From the NCBI RefSeq assembly GCF_000372725.1, contig NW_005201792.1, positions 313,440 through 377,439 on the forward strand: a DNA stretch of 64,000 nucleotides, in the 5' to 3' direction. Below, piece after piece: positions 11,354-21,049 of the stretch. Position 1 is the first letter of the stretch; each line of letters starts with the position of its first letter. Origin of the DNA: Emiliania huxleyi CCMP1516 (Eukaryota > Haptophyta > Isochrysidales > Noelaerhabdaceae). A program made the translations under genes and the position numbers. A model generated the notes under the pieces. It made no database searches, was not told where the DNA came from, and worked only from the letters and a program-made list of their open reading frames with translations.

Positions 11354-14300
11354 TCAACGCCCCGCCCTCGCCTTCGAAACGCTGGCCCACGCGATGCAGC
11401 CCAGTGACCACGCCACACCCAGCGCAAGCAGCTGCCAGCTGCCCCCCGGCGCCACCTCGCCGCTGGCGACACCGCGCTCGCCTGCCGCCGGCGCACCGCG
11501 CCCTTCACCCCAGCGGCTGCCCTCCTTGCGTGGCTGCGTCTGCGCGCCGCCGCCCCCGCCGCCCCGCGTAAAGTTGCCATTCTCGTCCAGGTGGCCCCCA
11601 AACCACGAGGCGGACAGGTCCTCCTCCTCGAGCGCTGCCGCGGCGGCGGCCGCGGCGGCGCCGTCTCCGTCGCCCTCGCCGCCGCGCCCCTTTGCGCTGC
11701 CGCCGAGGCGTTGCCGCGACACGGCGAGCGCCGCCCGCCACAGGGCGCGCGCGTCGTACACTCCGGCGGGCTCGTGCGCCTTCCTCGCGGCCGCCTCCAT
11801 CTCGGCGAGCGCCCCCTCCGCCGGCGGCGGCATCGGGGGCGGCACGTGCGGCGGCCCGGCGGCGCGGCCGTACGCCTCGCGCCGCAGCCGCACCACGTCC
11901 TCGACGAGTGGCTCCGTCAGCGGGAGGATCGTCTTGAGCAGCGACTGGAAGAGGGCGGGGAAGAGCGCCTCCTGCGTGGCGAGGAGGCACTTGACGCGGT
12001 ACCGCTCCTTTGGCGCCTCGAAGCACGCGGGGCAGGTCTCCGACACGACGGGCAGGTGGTTGCTCTCGGCAAACGCCTCCGCCTCCGCCTCGCGCACGTA
12101 TGCGAGCGGCCGGATCACGCGCAGGTCGGCGGCGTCGATGAGGTAGTGCGTCTTCATCGAGCGGAGCGCGCCGTTGTGCAGCGCCGACATGAAGAAGGAC
12201 TCGGCGAGGTCGTCGAGGTGCTGCGCCATGGCGAGCACGTTGTAGCCCTCGCGCCGCGCGGTGGCGTAGAGCACGCCGCGCTTCATGCGCGAGCAGAAGG
12301 AGCAGATCGAGACGCGGTTCCCCTCCTTGGCCATGCACGGCTCGGCGAGCGCCATCAGGTTGTGCGCCTCGTAAAAGTACGGGATGCCGAGGCCCTCGAG
12401 GTAGGGCACGAGCGGCGAGGGGTCGAAGCCGTCCGCCTTGGGGTCGACCGTGCACGCGCCGAGGTCCCACTGGAAGGGCGTCCGCTTCTGCAGCGCGCGC
12501 AGCACGTGCAGCATGCAGAGCGAGTCCTTGCCGCCCGAGAGGCCGACCAGCACGCGGTCGCCCGGCCGCAGCATCCCGTGCTGCAGCACCGCGCGGAAGA
12601 CCTTGTTGCTCAGCTTCTTGTCGGGCTCGACCCACCCGTCGCCGCCGCCGCCGCCCCCCTTCCGCCCCTTCTTCTTCTTGCCGGCGTTGCCCCTCCCGCC
12701 GACCCTCTCCTTTGCCTCCCCCGCACCGGGCTGGCCGGCGGCGGCGGCCTCCCCGCCACCCGCCGCCGCCGCCACCGAATGCGGCGCGAGCGCGCGCGCG
12801 GCGTCGGCCTGCGCAAAGGCGGGCGGCGCAAACGGCGCGCGGGCGGCGGGAAGTCTGCCCTTGTGCATGGCGGCCGCCTCGGCCGGCAGCACGAACCAGC
12901 GGAGGTGCGCCGCCTCGGGAGGAAGCAGCTCGCCCAAGCTCTGCCCGGCGAGCGGCGCGCCGGTGTTGCGGCGCAGCTCCGACGAGGCGACCTTGGCGAC
13001 CGCGTGCGCCTCCGCGAGCGCGGACGCGTACCGCGCCTCCGCCGCCGCCTCGCCCCGCTCGTCGGCCCGCAGCTGCGCGGGAGCGCCCGCGGAGCCGCCC
13101 CACGCCATCCGGCCGCCGTCGTAGCTCACGCTGCCGAGCCACGCGCGCGCGGGCCGCTTCTGGTGGACGTGCCTACTCTCGGGCAGTCTCGGGTAAGCTC
13201 GGGCCACCTCGGCCCCTCCCGTCCGCCCTTCCTGGGCGGTGCTGGGGCGGGCGGTGCTGGGGCGGGCGGTGCTGGGGCGGGCGGTGCCTCCACTCGCCCG
13301 AGGCTGCGTCGCACGTGTACTGCGGGAGCAGCTTCCAGCCATGCTCTGCGACGAAGAGGAGCGCGTCGAGCACGTACCGGACGGTGGCGGCGTCGGCGAA
13401 GTAGGGGAGCGAGACGCGGGTGTAGCCGGGGCGGAGCACCTCGTTGTCCTCCTTCTTGACGAGCTGCGCTTGGAGGGCGGCCGACAGGGCAGAGTCGATC
13501 CCGAGCAGCGCCTGCGAGTACGGGCCGGCGCACATGCAGCCGCCGCGCGCCTGGATGCCGAAGAGGTCGTTGAGGAGCGCGACGACGAAGTTGTGGTGCA
13601 GCAGCAGCGGCCGCGTCGCTGCCTCGCCCTCCCCGCCTCCGCCGCCCGGGTCGAAAGCGCGGATGGCGATCGCAAAGATCGGCAGCCGGCGGGCCGTCGG
13701 GTGGCCGAGGATCGCTAGCCGTGGGTGGGCGCCCCACGCGGCGCGCGTCGCCGCGAGGAGCGCGGCGTCCGCCTCTGCGATCGCCGCCGCGCCGACGGCC
13801 TGCCGCGTGGGTTGGGGGGGGGGGGGGGGGAAGCGGCTTGGTCGCTGGGGAAGCGCGGCGCCGCCGCGGGCGGGGCGGGGCCTTTTGCAGCTGCAGCGCG
13901 AGGCCGGCGCGGATGGCGCCGACGATGGCGGGCGTGCCTCCCTCCTCGCGCTCCTCGTCGTTCTTGACGTAGACGTGCTCCTCGCGCGAGACGTAAAAGA
14001 CGGTCCCGCCGCCCGGCGCCTGCATATCCAGCCTCGGACCTCACCCGAGACGGGCCGAGAGTGCCCGAGACGAGTGCCCCGCCGGCCCCGCGCCGAGGAG
14101 ACGCCGCGCCGCGCGAGGCTCTTCTTGTAGACGAGGATACCCGACGCCTGCGGCCCGCCCGCGAGCTTGTGCGGCGAGAAGAAGAGCGCGTCCTTGGCGA
14201 GGAGCGCCGCCCGCGCCGCATCCTCATGCGGCGGGTTCATCGCCTGCGGGAAGCTTCCGGGAAGGTTCCAAGGAAGAGGCTCGCGCCGGTCCTCGCGTGC

Positions 14301-15181
14301 GGCGGGTGCATCGCCAGCTCGATCGCATACGGCGCCGCCGACGCGTAGTCCCACACGGCGAGCGCTCCTGCAGGGCACGTCGCGGACACGTCATCGGACA
14401 CGCCGCGGACGCGCGTCGGACTCGCCTCGACGGCGAGTGTGCGCCGTGCGTGTGCAGCAAGGCGGTGATGTCGTCGACGCGCGCGACGATGCCGGTGACG
14501 TTGGAGGCGGCCGAGAAGGCGCCGACGACCAGAGGCCGCCCGTCCGCCTTCGCCTCGAGCAGCGCCTCCTCGAGCGCACCCAGGTCGGCGCCGCCCTGCT
14601 CCGCATCCTCGGGAACCGCGACGACGTCGGCGCTGCTGTCGCGCCACGGGAGCAGGTTCGAGTGGTGCTCGTACGGCCCGACCAGCACGAGGGGCCGCTC
14701 GCTCACCGGGCGGGCCGCCGCAGCCTCGCGCGCCTCGGGCGTCGGCGCGACGAGGCCGAGGAGCGAGACGAGCCGGTTGGCGCCGGCCGTCGCGCCCGCG
14801 CCCGCGAAGAGGAGGCGATCCGCGTTCGTCTTGCCGCGATCGTTGCAGCGCAGGTACGTCTTGATCATAGCGCGCGCCTCCGCGACAAAGTCGGAGGTCT
14901 GCCGGCCCGTCTTGGTCGTCGCCGTGTGCGTATTGCCGTACGTCGGCAGGATCGCCTGGCGGTGGCGATTGAGGCGGATGTGGGCGGCGACGTGTGAGCC
15001 GGGCGGGTCGGCCAGGAGGCAGCAGCAGCACCTCGCGCACGAACTCCTCGATGAAGGAGAGCGCGCGGCCCGAGGCGGTGTAGTCGGCGTAGATGAGCGC
15101 TCGCGTGCCAAAGGGCGTCTGAGAGCAGAGGTTGGCGCCCAGCTCGCTGTCGCGGATGTACTCGAGGAGGTTGGCTGACAT
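11354..15181 (-). CDS. Fusion: class V aminotransferase (cysteine desulfurase-like) + TtcA-type PP-loop tRNA 2-thiolation enzyme
   Basis: Seven exons on the minus strand: 15181-15032, 14955-14445, 14367-14315, 14243-14115, 14019-13882, 13799-13288 and 13172-11354; 1103 aa. The N-terminal half is a PLP enzyme of aminotransferase class V: YADYTASGRALSFIEEF, ILPTYGNTHTATT, ALAVWDYASAAPY, FFSPHKLAGGP (PLP-binding Lys near residue 264) and GGTVFYVSREEHVYVKNDEE. The C-terminal half is a TtcA-like adenylating thiolase: SGGKDSLCMLHVL (PP-loop, near residue 710), ICSFCSRMKRGVLY (CxxC), AQHLDDLAESFFM and SETCPACFE. A hydrophobic C-terminal segment (WQLLALGVAWSLGCIAWA) could anchor it. TtcA makes 2-thiocytidine in tRNA with sulfur from a cysteine desulfurase, so both steps would sit in one chain. 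Five of six introns are GC-AG; each junction restores the family consensus. Confidence 0.85.
13240..13287. repeat. 15-bp tandem repeat inside an intron
   Basis: Unit gctggggcgggcggt, about 3.2 copies, at the 5' end of the last intron of the aminotransferase-TtcA gene (on the minus strand the intron begins gcaccgcccgcc). Confidence 0.8.
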
Positions 15182-15401
15182 GTCGCTCTGTGACGACAAG
15201 AACGAGCGGGGTGGGGCACGCTAGCCGCTCGGCTGGAGGCCCGCGTGGCGTCGCGGCGACGGATGGCGAAAAAAGAATTTGGGGTCCTCTCTCTAAGTAG
15301 ATACTGACGCCGGGTGAGCCAACGAATGAGGCTGGCTTTTGTGCGATGTCGACGGCGATCGCGAACGAATCAGGTAGGATTCCTGAGAGACCATCCGAGA
15401 G

Positions 15402-15459
15402 AGAGATTTTTAGCGATACCAAACAACTCTAACACTCACACGCCATTTGGGGCCTGGAA
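15402..15459. repeat. Dispersed repeat, copy 1
   Basis: About 57 bases (including taccaaacaactctaacact) recur in the same orientation at about 22932-22988 with three or four differences. It lies in the 5' spacer between the aminotransferase-TtcA start (15181) and the GT61 gene. Nothing else is recognised in 15182-15667 apart from a short GT run near 15560. Confidence 0.75.
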
Positions 15460-15667
15460 CCATCCGAGCGAGCCGCAGCACAGCACATTGAGCCTACGAT
15501 TTTTTTAAGTTTATTGTCCGAAGCCTGTGTAGTAGGTATCGGAGAAAGGGGAGAGGGTGTGTGTGTGTGCGAGGGGACGTCCGAGTTCACCCACGATAAC
15601 TTCGGCGCAGCGTGATGGAGAGACGAGAGACTTTTAAGTCACAGCCTCAACAATTCATCCCCAATCC

Positions 15668-17275
15668 ATGACCGCGGCACGTCCGCTTCCTGGCTTCTGC
15701 AGCGTGACAAAGCTCATGCCGAGCCGTGACGAGGCGTCGTGGGGACAGCAGTGCCTGCATCAGGCAAAGGGGGCGTGGGTGGCGTCTGAGCAGGGTGTGG
15801 GGTGCCTCCGCGATTGCGCAGATCTCTGCCTGCGCTGCGCTCGTTGCAACTGGGTGTCCTACTCAGAGTCGCGGGACGAGTGCGGCTGGTTCGAGTCCTG
15901 CGATTCGAATGCGCTCGAGGTGCGGCACGGCGAGGATTTCTTCACCGCCGCCGTGCACCGCGAGGGATCCCGTGATGAGGCAATCCTCTCGCTGCCAACG
16001 CTCCACCACCTGTCCCTCGGGTGCTCGGTCACTCAGATTGCCACCGAGCCGAGTGCGGCCTGTGACGCGCCCGCCGCGCATCCGTGCTGGGTGCCAACAG
16101 ATGCCGCCTTTCGCCTGAGCGGCGAGGTCGACGCGGGGAGCTTTGCCCCCGACGTCCTTTGGCCGCTGCAGGGCGAGGCTTCTGCGACGGGCGAGCTCAG
16201 TGGCGGCGACTGCGCCTCGTGCAGCGTCCCTTATCGCGGACGCAGCTTTGTCTACATCGGGCTGTGCCGGCGCGCCACCATCCACGTCGACGGCGACAGC
16301 ATTCGCCGCGTCGCCTGCCATAAGACCTCCACCAGGCCGGGAAGCGATGAGGACATCAGCAGTGGGCCCTGGGTCCTCGCCGCCTTCGCTCCGGGCCCGT
16401 TTGTGAGCTGGCAGCACCAGCTGTTCCAGGCTCTGCCGGCGCTGGGTGCCCTGCTGCCGCTCCTGCACGCGCGTGTGGCTCGCAACGTCACTTTATTGCA
16501 CAACGGCCTGCTGGACGACGGCAATGCCATCGGCACGCAGATCAAGACACCGCCCTGCCTGTCTCCGAGGCAGGCGGCGTGGCGCACGCTGCGAGCGGGC
16601 AAGGCGGGCGGCGGCCGCAGGGAGTTGCTTCTCGAGAACTTTGCCGCGCCCATCGTACTCCCAGAGAGTGTGGGGCACGAGGATAGCTATCCGCGCTACG
16701 CATTTCGGTGGGCGGTGTCCGGCGGTGGCTCGCAGTCAAGCCATCCACGCTGGGAGTCAACGGTCGACGACGGCCACTTTGTGGCCTTTCTATCGCGGCC
16801 GGGCTCGCGTCGCTGGGCCGACGAGGAGGCGGTGCTGTCGACTCTGCGCGTCGCCCTCGAGCCGTCGCGCATCCCCCTCGTGGTGGCGGAGAACGAGCCG
16901 CTCTCCTTCTTCCGGCGGGCCATCGGGATCATTGGCGTCCATGGCGGCGCGCTGAGCAACATGGTGGCCATGCCGAGGGGTGGGCGTGTCATCGAGGTTG
17001 TGGGCAGAACGGGGCCACGCTGCTTTGCCAGCTCGGCGCTCGGCCTCGGCCACGGCTACCACGTCTACCACCCGACGGCGATGCCGCGGCCGATCTCGGA
17101 CACGAGAGCGAACGATGCTGCGTGGAGCAAGGCCACAACGGTGTACCGGGCGAATGGGAGGTGGGTCCGGCAGAACCTGTCATCGCGGGTCGTCGTCGAG
17201 CCGGACCATTTTGCGGCGTTTGTCGCCGAGGCGTGGCGGCTTCCGCGCCGCAGACGCGGGCGAGAAGGGCGGTAG
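15668..17275 (+). CDS. GT61-family (DUF563) glycosyltransferase with Cys-rich N-terminus
   Basis: Single exon, 535 aa. The C-terminal third carries the GT61 hallmark IIGVHGGALSNMVAMPRGG followed by VIEVV, preceded by VAENEPLSFF. This is the acceptor/nucleotide-sugar side of xylosyl- and GlcNAc-transferases of that family. The N-terminal ~120 residues are Cys-rich (GCLRDCADLCLRCARCNWVS, ECGWFESCDS) with a spacing like PAN/apple-type modules. That suggests a lumenal or extracellular fold, yet no signal peptide or membrane anchor follows the chosen ATG, so a 5' exon may be missing. Sugar donor and acceptor are unknown. Glycan synthesis in the secretory pathway is inferred. Confidence 0.75.
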   Translation: MTAARPLPGFCSVTKLMPSRDEASWGQQCLHQAKGAWVASEQGVGCLRDCADLCLRCARCNWVSYSESRDECGWFESCDSNALEVRHGEDFFTAAVHREGSRDEAILSLPTLHHLSLGCSVTQIATEPSAACDAPAAHPCWVPTDAAFRLSGEVDAGSFAPDVLWPLQGEASATGELSGGDCASCSVPYRGRSFVYIGLCRRATIHVDGDSIRRVACHKTSTRPGSDEDISSGPWVLAAFAPGPFVSWQHQLFQALPALGALLPLLHARVARNVTLLHNGLLDDGNAIGTQIKTPPCLSPRQAAWRTLRAGKAGGGRRELLLENFAAPIVLPESVGHEDSYPRYAFRWAVSGGGSQSSHPRWESTVDDGHFVAFLSRPGSRRWADEEAVLSTLRVALEPSRIPLVVAENEPLSFFRRAIGIIGVHGGALSNMVAMPRGGRVIEVVGRTGPRCFASSALGLGHGYHVYHPTAMPRPISDTRANDAAWSKATTVYRANGRWVRQNLSSRVVVEPDHFAAFVAEAWRLPRRRRGREGR

Positions 17276-17426
17276 GCTCGGTTGGGCTGCGGTGCAAGAG
17301 TCTGGTTTGCGTAAACGCGATGGCATGCACGGCATACCATTCCGATCTATAAGGGCAGCCACGCCGGCTCGCGCAAGAGACATGATGATTCAAACATGCA
17401 CTACTCCGCACGGTGTATGACTCTGG

Positions 17427-17978
17427 GGGGCAGGCGACAATCGACGCGATCAGGCCGCAGCGATGGTCGAGTCGGCTGAGTATTCGTGCATCTCGCGCTC
17501 GCGTTCGCGATCTACATGCCAGAGCTTCCAGGTGTCTTCGACGCCCCTCGTCGAGCACAGCACCCACACGCCCCCTTCTGCCGTCGCCTACGAGCTGTGA
17601 ATCGGCAGGGTATTCGTAGAGGTCCCTCTCGGCGTGGTCGCTTGCGTGCCAGAGCCGCCAAACGCCCTCCACACCTGTCGTGGGGCAGAGCACCCACACC
17701 CCACCCCGGCCGTCTCCGACGAACTCGGACTGTGCGGGATACACGTACTTCTCGGTTTCCGTACCGCGCAGGTTCGCATGCCAGAGATTCCAGTCATCCT
17801 CGCCTTGGCCCTTGCATCGGGCAGAGCACCACACTCCACCCTGGCCATCCGCAACCATCTCCGAACGCGCCCGGTACTCATACAATCCCCCCCCCCCCAA
17901 AATCGGTCTGACACGAGCGCGCCGCACTTGGAGCACTTGGAGTGCAGTTATGAAACATCCAGAGGCTGAAGACTTCAC
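17427..17978 (-). pseudogene. Fragment with three ~40-aa LWHA repeats, frameshifted
   Basis: Minus-strand reading gives three tandem modules of about 40 residues with pattern LYEYxAxSxxVxDGxGGVW...WxLWHA: EMVADGQGGVWCSARC...DWNLWHA, EFVGDGRGGVWVLCPT...VWRLWHA, QLVGDGR then a frame change. The third module continues in another frame as VWVLCSTRGVEDTWKLWHV and ends soon after at 17427. One extra base near 17600 explains the shift. Composition suggests a beta-rich repeat protein (propeller-like); I do not recognise the family. It could be a pseudogene, an assembly error or a gene with an unseen intron. The upstream end (17978) overlaps a 26-bp sequence also found near 37600. Confidence 0.45.
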
Positions 17979-18124
17979 GGCAATTCTTTTTTAATAGGCC
18001 GCCAAATAACGGCGGAGTGGGGCAGAACCGAGCTCATCGACACGCCGTGGGCAGTGCATCGCCGCTGGCAGAACACAGCTCATAGTGCATCGCCGCCGGC
18101 CAGAGCCCGCGCCGATCATCCTGG

Positions 18125-21049
18125 ATGATCGTCCTAGTCGTGTGTGCAGCCGCCGAGCTCCGGCGCGTGACCGTGCTCATGAGGCATGGCACAAAGGTGC
18201 CCGACGCGGGCATCGTCTCTCTCTGCCCGTCGTACGGCACGCTGCTCGACGCCTTCAGGTCGCTCTCCACCAAACCGGGCAGCCTCACGCCCAGCGGCGT
18301 GGCGCAGTGCCATGCGATGGGACAGTGGGCTCGAACCCGCTACGCCGGCCACTCTGGCCTGCTCCCAGAGGACTACGACCCTCAGAGCTTCGCCTTCATC
18401 TCGCAGAGATCCGGTCTCGCCGCCGCCGCGAGAGCGGGCGCGCCACACATCCGCCTGCACGCCGCCTCGGCTCCGCCCTACAGGCTTCTGCGTCGAGTCG
18501 ACCGCCGCCTTTGCCAGCGGCTATTTCGAGGGGCGCGCCGGCGGACGCTTCGCGAAAGCACAGGGCGCGCCGATCGACGTCCCCTTCCCCGAGCCGGGGA
18601 CCGACGTGCTCCTCAACTGCCGGGACGGCCCTTGCAAGAGCGCGTTTGACGGCAGCGCGAAGCAGGCGGCCACCTCCACCGCTCTCCCCACCCTTCGCGG
18701 GCTGCCATCCTCGCACCACCGCCCTCGCCGCCGGCTCTGTCGCCACCGCCTCCTCCCGCTGCCGCCGCCTCTATTCAGGCCGAGGAGGCACTCGCCGCGG
18801 AGTGGGACGAGAAGTTCGGGGGCAACCTCACCTCGCTGATGAGCGCGTGTGGCACCAGCAGCCGGCCAGGCATGGAGGCGGTCAAGGTGGAGATGGGCCG
18901 AGATGGGCCGAGATGGGCCGAGATGGGCCGAGATGGGCCGAGGTGGGCCGAGATGGGCCGAGGTGGGCCGAGATGGGCCGAGGTTGCGGATCGAGACTGC
19001 GGGCCAAGCCCACCTCGTCCGAGCAACTCCTCGAGCAGCAAGCGCGCCTGGCACCGCCCTCGACACGTCGCACGCTCCTCCCGCGCACCCGCGCCCAGCC
19101 GCACCGGCGGGACTGTCTCAAGGCGGTCTCCGACGGGCTGGTGTGGGCCCTCGAGGCGGGGCTGCTCGGCACAGCCGCCCTCGCCTCCTCGCCGCTCGCC
19201 TCTCCGGCGCTGCACCGCGCCGTCGACGAGATGGCGGTGCGGCTCACGAGACTATCTCTTGGTCCCGCTGTGAAGAGCGTCTCTTCACACGTCTGGCTGT
19301 GAACAGGTGTGGCTCACGAGGCGCATCTTCGTCGACCCCGTCCTCTCCATCGCCGCGTGCGGATGGCGCGCCCCGCCCACACTCACGCCCACGCCGTCGC
19401 GGGCGTGCGCCGTCCGCCTCCCGATCGCCCCACACGGCCCCCGCCGCAGGCCAGATCGCTTCTTCTCCTCCCTCGAGGGCGCCGCCGCCGCCACGGCCGA
19501 CCCCGCGCCGCCGCTGCTCGACTTTTACCTCAACCATCGCGAGGTTGCCCCGCCCCTCACCTCGCTGCTCCCTCCCCACTCGGGGACATCGAGATGCGGG
19601 GCGCCCGAGCCCACAGCCCCCAGGCAGAGGAGGAGCCCCTGCAGCCGGAGCCCTGCAGCCGCCCTCTCAAACTGCTGCACTCATCGCATCTCGGCGGTAT
19701 CTCGGCTACATCTCGGCTATCTCTCCCTCAGGTGCTGTACGGCACCTTCGACGCGCTCGGCGGGAACCAGCCTCTTCCCGCCGGCCGCACAGGGCCGCCT
19801 TCTCCGAGCCTCCCCCCGGCGCCCTTGGTAGGCCTGACCGACTTTGCCTTCCCCGACCGAGGCCGGCGAGGCAAGGCGAGGCGCGTGCCGACCGGCAGCG
19901 CAGCCCTCCTCCTGCACCCGTGCGGCGGGAGCAGCGCCTCTTCACGCGTCCAGCCGTGGACAGGGACCGCCGTCTTCTTTGAGCTGCACGTCGGCCAGGA
20001 TGGCGCCGCCGGAGTCGTCGTTCGGGCCGCCCCACCCCTCTAGATGCCCCACCCCTCTAGATGCCCCACCCTCTAGATGCCCCACCCCTCTAGATGCCCC
20101 ACCCCTCTAGATGCCCCACCCTCTAGATGCCCCACCCCTCTAGATGCCCCACCCTCTAGATGCCCCACCCTCTAGATGCCCCACCCTCTAGATGCCCTAG
20201 ATGCGGACCACACGTCCCGGTCTTCCCGCCCCTCGGGGAAGACGCGGCCCCTGTGGGCGTTTCGTGCTCGTCTTCACGCGAGGACACGAGTGCACGGCCC
20301 CTGTGTCCACACCCTGAACCTCGCGTGCATGCCCGCTGCAGGCTGCCAGCCCGCCGCACGAGCCGCCGACGAGCGCGGCCGTGCGGGCGACTGCGGAGGT
20401 GGGCGAGGTGAGCAGCCGCGAGCTGACGCCGCGCGGCTGCGAGGAGGGGGCGGTGTGCCCGCTGCAGACGCTGCGCGACAACTACGACCGCTTCCTCGCA
20501 AAGTACGGCTCGCTCGCCTCGAGGTGCCACCTCGACGCCCCGGCCGTGGCAGCAGGCGCCACTGCCGAGAAGCTCCCACACTTCCACAATGCCGTCGCCG
20601 CACGGGCGGCCGCGCGCCAGACGGCCGCCCGAGTCTTGCGAGCCACGTCCCGCGCCCTCCTGTCGCCTCTGCTGCCACCGGCGCCCTCTGCCCTCCTCGA
20701 CCTGTCTTGCCCGCCTCACCATCCGCCCCACCCTTTCCAGCAGCGAAGGACGAGCCCGCCGACGCCGCCGCCGCGGAGCCGCCCTCCGCGTTCGGGCGGC
20801 CACAGATGTGTGTGTGCGTGCCCCACCCCGCGCCGCGCCGCTGCACCACCCCGCGCCGCGCCGCTGCAAAGCTATGCGGAACCTCGCGCTCCGCTGACGC
20901 GTCCCGCCTCTCACTTGCGCGCTCTCAGATGGGTACTCGCCGCCGCCTCCGCCGGGATGCTCGCTTCGGTGGCAGGCTCGCGCACCCTCTCTTGCCGGCG
21001 CAGTGGGCGGCGTGCGTTGCGCGAGGGCTTGCTCAACGTCAAGTGTTAG
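18125..21049 (+). CDS. Histidine acid phosphatase-like protein (branch 2), many introns
   Basis: Exon 1, 18125-18413: hydrophobic start (MIVLVVCAAA), then RRVTVLMRHGTKVPD, the RHGxxxP phosphohistidine motif. Exon 2 is 18484-18665 (VESTAAFASGYFEG); exon 3 starts 18779 (ALAAEWDEKFGGNLTSLM). A middle exon ends at 19236 (HRAVDEMA). The next starts at 19307 (VWLTRRIFVDP) and, perhaps after another intron, contains LLDFYLNHREVAPPLTSLL. Then come 19732-19783, 19964-20025 (TAVFFELHV) and 20342 onward (ELTPRGCEEGAVCPLQTL), matching the family's C-terminal CPL region. The second catalytic motif, normally HD, appears as HR in LNHREV. The 3' end is uncertain; the frame stays open to 21049. Substrate (phytate, inositol or sugar phosphates) cannot be told. 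Introns hold the 10-bp and 16/17-bp minisatellites. Confidence 0.7.
18891..18985 (+). repeat. 10-bp minisatellite, about 9.5 copies
   Basis: Unit gagatgggcc with a/g variants, inside intron 3 of the histidine-phosphatase gene, just after the gtcaagg donor. It generates spurious repetitive ORFs in all frames. Confidence 0.9.
19237..19306 (+). mobile_element. Introner-like intron (70 nt) with shared tail
   Basis: Intron between exon ends GACGAGATGGCG and GTGTGGCTCACGAG. Its first 14 bases, gtgcggctcacgag, copy the next exon's first 14 with one mismatch. It ends gcgtctcttcacacgtctgg then ctgtgaacag, the tail shared with introns ending at 19963, 49675, 49906 and 52112. It contains a perfect 8-bp hairpin, gtgaagag-cgt-ctcttcac. 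Confidence 0.75.
19784..19963 (+). mobile_element. Introner-like intron with shared tail
   Basis: GC-AG intron placed so that exon 19732-19783 joins exon 19964 as LPAG-TAVFFELHV. It ends gcgcctcttcacgcgtccag then ccgtggacag, the same tail family as the intron ending at 19306. Confidence 0.55.
20034..20203 (+). repeat. 16/17-bp minisatellite, about 10 copies
   Basis: Units gatgccccacccctcta (17 bp) and gatgccccaccctcta (16 bp) alternate irregularly. Each junction makes a tctaga site. It sits inside the last resolved intron of the histidine-phosphatase gene (20026-20341, GC-AG). Confidence 0.9.

Noticed and set aside
11591..13459. 622-aa plus-strand ORF
   Set aside because: Shadow of the aminotransferase-TtcA exon 7 on the other strand.
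18849..19982. 377-aa ORF through the 10-bp minisatellite
   Set aside because: Its first part is translated minisatellite; the phosphatase exons lie in other frames.
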